27,377 nt of DNA from Xanthobacteraceae bacterium (lineage in GTDB: Bacteria > Pseudomonadota > Alphaproteobacteria > Rhizobiales > Xanthobacteraceae), in the NCBI GenBank assembly GCA_030037185.1, contig JASHRR010001448.1, positions 1 through 27,377 on the forward strand. The letters run 5' to 3'. Under the pieces are notes generated by a model. It saw only the letters and a program-made list of their open reading frames with translations, was not told the origin of the DNA and did no database searches. The translations under genes were made by a program, and so were the position numbers. Positions 25,713-27,377 of the stretch are shown here, one piece after another (the first letter of the stretch is position 1; each line of letters opens with the position of its first letter).

Positions 25713-26551
25713 CCCTCCGCCCGCAGCCGCCGTCGTTCGCTGAGCAGCGCCATGATGGCGGCAGCGGTTTCCTCGATTGATCGTCTGGTGACGTCGATCA
25801 ACGGCCAATTGTGCCTGCCGCACAGGCGCCGCGAAAACGCGATCTCCTCGGCAACCGCCTGCCGGTCGACATACTGATCATTGGCGAGACGCGTTCGCAG
25901 GCCGAGCAGACGATTTTCCCGCATCTGCACGATCCGCTCCGGACTCGCAAACAAGCCGATGACCAGCGGATGTCGAATTGATTCGAGTTGCGGCGGCACA
26001 GGCACGCCGAGCACCAACGGAACGTTGGCGGCTTTTACGCCACGATTGGCGAGATAGATCGACGTTGGGGTTTTCGACGTGCGTGACACGCCGAGAAGCA
26101 CGACGTCGGCCTCCTCGAGTTCATCGACATGCTGGCCGTCGTCGTGCAACATGGTGTAGTTGAGGGCATCGATCCGCTTGAAATACTCTGCGTTGAGGAT
26201 GTGCTGAGCGCCCACCTGGTAGATCGATTCCGCCCCCAAATAGGCCTGGAACAGCCGCAACACCGGTCCGAGGATCGATAAGCACGGCAGCCCGAGGTCC
26301 CGGCACTTGTCTTCCAGCCGGGTGATCAGCGTCTGATCGAGCAGGGTATAAAGCACCACACCGGGCGATTCCTCAATCTCGGTCAGCACGCGATCAAGTT
26401 GTTTGTTGGTACGCACTGCCGGGTAGACATGCTCCACCGGCGACGCGTTGTTGTATTGCGCGGAAGCCGCCCGTGCGACCGTGATCAACGTCTCGCCGGT
26501 AGAGTCCGAGATAAGGTGAAGATGAAAGAAGCTCGAATCGTGCGACGACAT
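25709..26551 (-). CDS. DUF299 kinase/pyrophosphorylase (PPDK/PEP synthase regulatory protein)
   Basis: This 280-residue bifunctional regulator would inactivate pyruvate phosphate dikinase or PEP synthase by ADP-dependent threonine phosphorylation and reactivate it by phosphorolysis. Supporting residues are [14 protein letters not shown] (9-22), PLIHPLV-like and YTLLDQTL segments, [13 protein letters not shown], and the P-loop [11 protein letters not shown] at 154-164. Near the end are [23 protein letters not shown]. In Caulobacter the homologue is recalled as the first gene beside the origin. It leads the minus-strand operon with maf, coaE and dnaQ, transcribed away from the candidate origin. 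E. coli's version is called PpsR; the target enzyme here is not shown. Confidence 0.94.
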   Translation of the reverse strand: MSSHDSSFFHLHLISDSTGETLITVARAASAQYNNASPVEHVYPAVRTNKQLDRVLTEIEESPGVVLYTLLDQTLITRLEDKCRDLGLPCLSILGPVLRLFQAYLGAESIYQVGAQHILNAEYFKRIDALNYTMLHDDGQHVDELEEADVVLLGVSRTSKTPTSIYLANRGVKAANVPLVLGVPVPPQLESIRHPLVIGLFASPERIVQMRENRLLGLRTRLANDQYVDRQAVAEEIAFSRRLCGRHNWPLIDVTRRSIEETAAAIMALLSERRRLRAEG

Positions 26552-26572
26552 TGACCTAGTTCATTGAACTTC

Positions 26573-26581
26573 TGTGGATTA
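26573..26581 (-). promoter_or_regulatory. DnaA-box-like nonamer TAATCCACA
   Basis: Read on the minus strand this matches TTATCCACA at 8 of 9 positions. It lies 22 bases from the DUF299 gene start, next to an inverted repeat, inside the candidate origin. Confidence 0.45.
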
Positions 26582-26812
26582 TGGAGGAGAAAGCCACGTC
26601 TTGGGCGCAACGGCAAGAGAGGGGCGCGGGCTGGCGCTCGCGATGTCCACATGGCCACAGCCGCGCATGCGCGCACAGCGGCCACTTCTTGCGCCGTTGA
26701 GATATCTGCGGGTAACCTCGGCCGGGCTCCGGTCGTCTCCGTAAGCCCTTGGAGTGCTTTGAGAATATCTTCATAACCGACGGCCCGGCGCGGCGCCGCA
26801 AGGCAACGCCGC

Positions 26813-26821
26813 TGTGGACAA
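26813..26821 (-). promoter_or_regulatory. DnaA-box-like nonamer TTGTCCACA
   Basis: Read on the minus strand this matches TTATCCACA at 8 of 9 positions. It lies about 100 bases before hemE and about 50 bases from the AT-rich stretch of the candidate origin. Confidence 0.5.
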
Positions 26822-26920
26822 ACCCGACACCGAACCTGAAGATCATTTCGTGAGCCAAATCCACTACCAATCAAAAAAGCCAAACCAGACTCAAGTTTTA
26901 ATTGAATGGAACAATCGCGG

Positions 26921-27377
26921 ATGAGTTGTTCGCCGGCCTATTGTGGGATCCTGGACGTGCTTGCCAACCACATGGCAGCGCCGGCGCCAGTTTGGCTGAT
27001 GCGGCAGGCCGGCCGGTATCTGCCGGAATACCGGCAGCTTCGCGCCAGAGCCGGGTCGTTTCTCGACCTCTGCTTCACGCCGCAACTCGCCGCCGAAGTC
27101 ACGCTGCAGCCGATCCGGCGATTCGGCTTTGATGCCGCAATTTTGTTCTCCGATATTCTCGTGGTTCCCTATGCACTGGGACAACAGCTGACGTTCGAGT
27201 CGGGCGAGGGGCCGCGCCTGTCGCCGACGATCACGTCGGCTGCGGCAATGCGCAAGCTTGCTGCCGGCCTGGACATGAATCTGCTGGCCCCGGTATTTGA
27301 AACCATCGCGAGGGTCAGGGCAGAGCTGCCGCGCCAGGTCGCACTGCTTGGCTTTTGTGGGGCGCCGTGGACGGTGG
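26921..27377 (+). CDS. hemE: Uroporphyrinogen decarboxylase, N-terminal part (cut by window end)
   Basis: The first 152 codons of a gene that runs past the right edge. The enzyme removes four carboxyl groups from uroporphyrinogen III to give coproporphyrinogen III in haem synthesis. Family signatures are [15 protein letters not shown] (residues 24-38; Arg28 and Arg32 bind substrate carboxylates), [35 protein letters not shown] with the catalytic Asp78, and GFCGAPWTV just before the edge. The full protein is normally about 345 residues. The ATG at 26921 is the first in frame; its ribosome binding site is weak (GGAAC about 12 bases upstream). It transcribes away from the candidate origin. Confidence 0.96.
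   Translation, partial: MSCSPAYCGILDVLANHMAAPAPVWLMRQAGRYLPEYRQLRARAGSFLDLCFTPQLAAEVTLQPIRRFGFDAAILFSDILVVPYALGQQLTFESGEGPRLSPTITSAAAMRKLAAGLDMNLLAPVFETIARVRAELPRQVALLGFCGAPWTV

Larger units (their letters stand above)
26552..26920. other. Candidate chromosomal replication origin (oriC)
   Basis: The 369-bp gap separates hemE from the DUF299 gene, which are transcribed away from each other. This is the position of the origin in Caulobacter, and an origin near hemE is also known in Sinorhizobium. Within it are two DnaA-box-like nonamers with one mismatch to TTATCCACA (26573-26581 and 26813-26821, both on the minus strand) and a weaker one at 26643-26651. The hemE-proximal 50 bases (about 26870-26914) are clearly AT-rich and could be an unwinding element. 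A GANTC methylation site lies at 26888-26892. A perfect inverted repeat AGTTCA-T-TGAACT occupies 26558-26570. There is no protein gene here that I can support. Confidence 0.65.

Noticed and set aside
1..27377. CRISPR arrays, tRNA or rRNA genes, insertion sequences, prophage genes
   Set aside because: No regularly spaced repeats, no T-loop signatures in a cloverleaf context and no transposase or integrase motifs were seen on either strand.

Overview
The window is high-GC chromosomal DNA from an alphaproteobacterium. The gene families and gene order point to Hyphomicrobiales (Rhizobiales), probably on the Nitrobacteraceae/Xanthobacteraceae side (Bradyrhizobium and Rhodopseudomonas relatives). 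That placement is from recalled similarity and synteny, not from a search. No tRNA, rRNA, CRISPR array, insertion sequence or prophage is visible. Most of the window is core genome.

Left part (1-6.1 kb): after a gene-poor edge there is a tight minus-strand operon. It runs from a large sigma-70-family factor that seems to carry two region-2-like segments, through a single-membrane-span protein placed like an anti-sigma factor, to an exported caspase-like (C14) protein with an uncharacterised six-cysteine C-terminal half. This is the least ordinary set of genes here and the best candidate for an undescribed regulatory system. A lipoprotein penicillin-binding-protein activator follows on the same strand.

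Middle left (6.2-11.7 kb): rsmI, a frameshifted remnant of yraN, and gshB keep a known order (PBP activator, rsmI, yraN, gshB). Then come a possible 55-residue protein, a CYP199-like cytochrome P450 without adjacent electron-transfer partners, and an OlsB-type ornithine lipid acyltransferase.

Middle (11.7-18.7 kb): a minus-strand histidine operon reads hisB, DUF2628 gene, hisH, hisA, hisF, hisE, and ends with coaA (pantothenate kinase). The ATP-dependent protease genes hslV and hslU diverge from it.

Right part (18.8-27.4 kb): one minus-strand group reads timA (Tim44-like), mltA, an Smr-domain gene and a 46-residue lysine-rich protein. fxsA, secB and a DUF1993 gene are on the plus strand. A second minus-strand operon reads DUF299 kinase/pyrophosphorylase, maf, coaE, dnaQ. 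Divergent from that operon, at the right edge, is the start of hemE. The 369-bp gap between the DUF299 gene and hemE is where the chromosome origin lies in Caulobacter and where an origin has been placed near hemE in Sinorhizobium. It contains DnaA-box-like sequences and an AT-rich end, so it is a strong oriC candidate. aroE, usually between maf and coaE in this neighbourhood, is absent.
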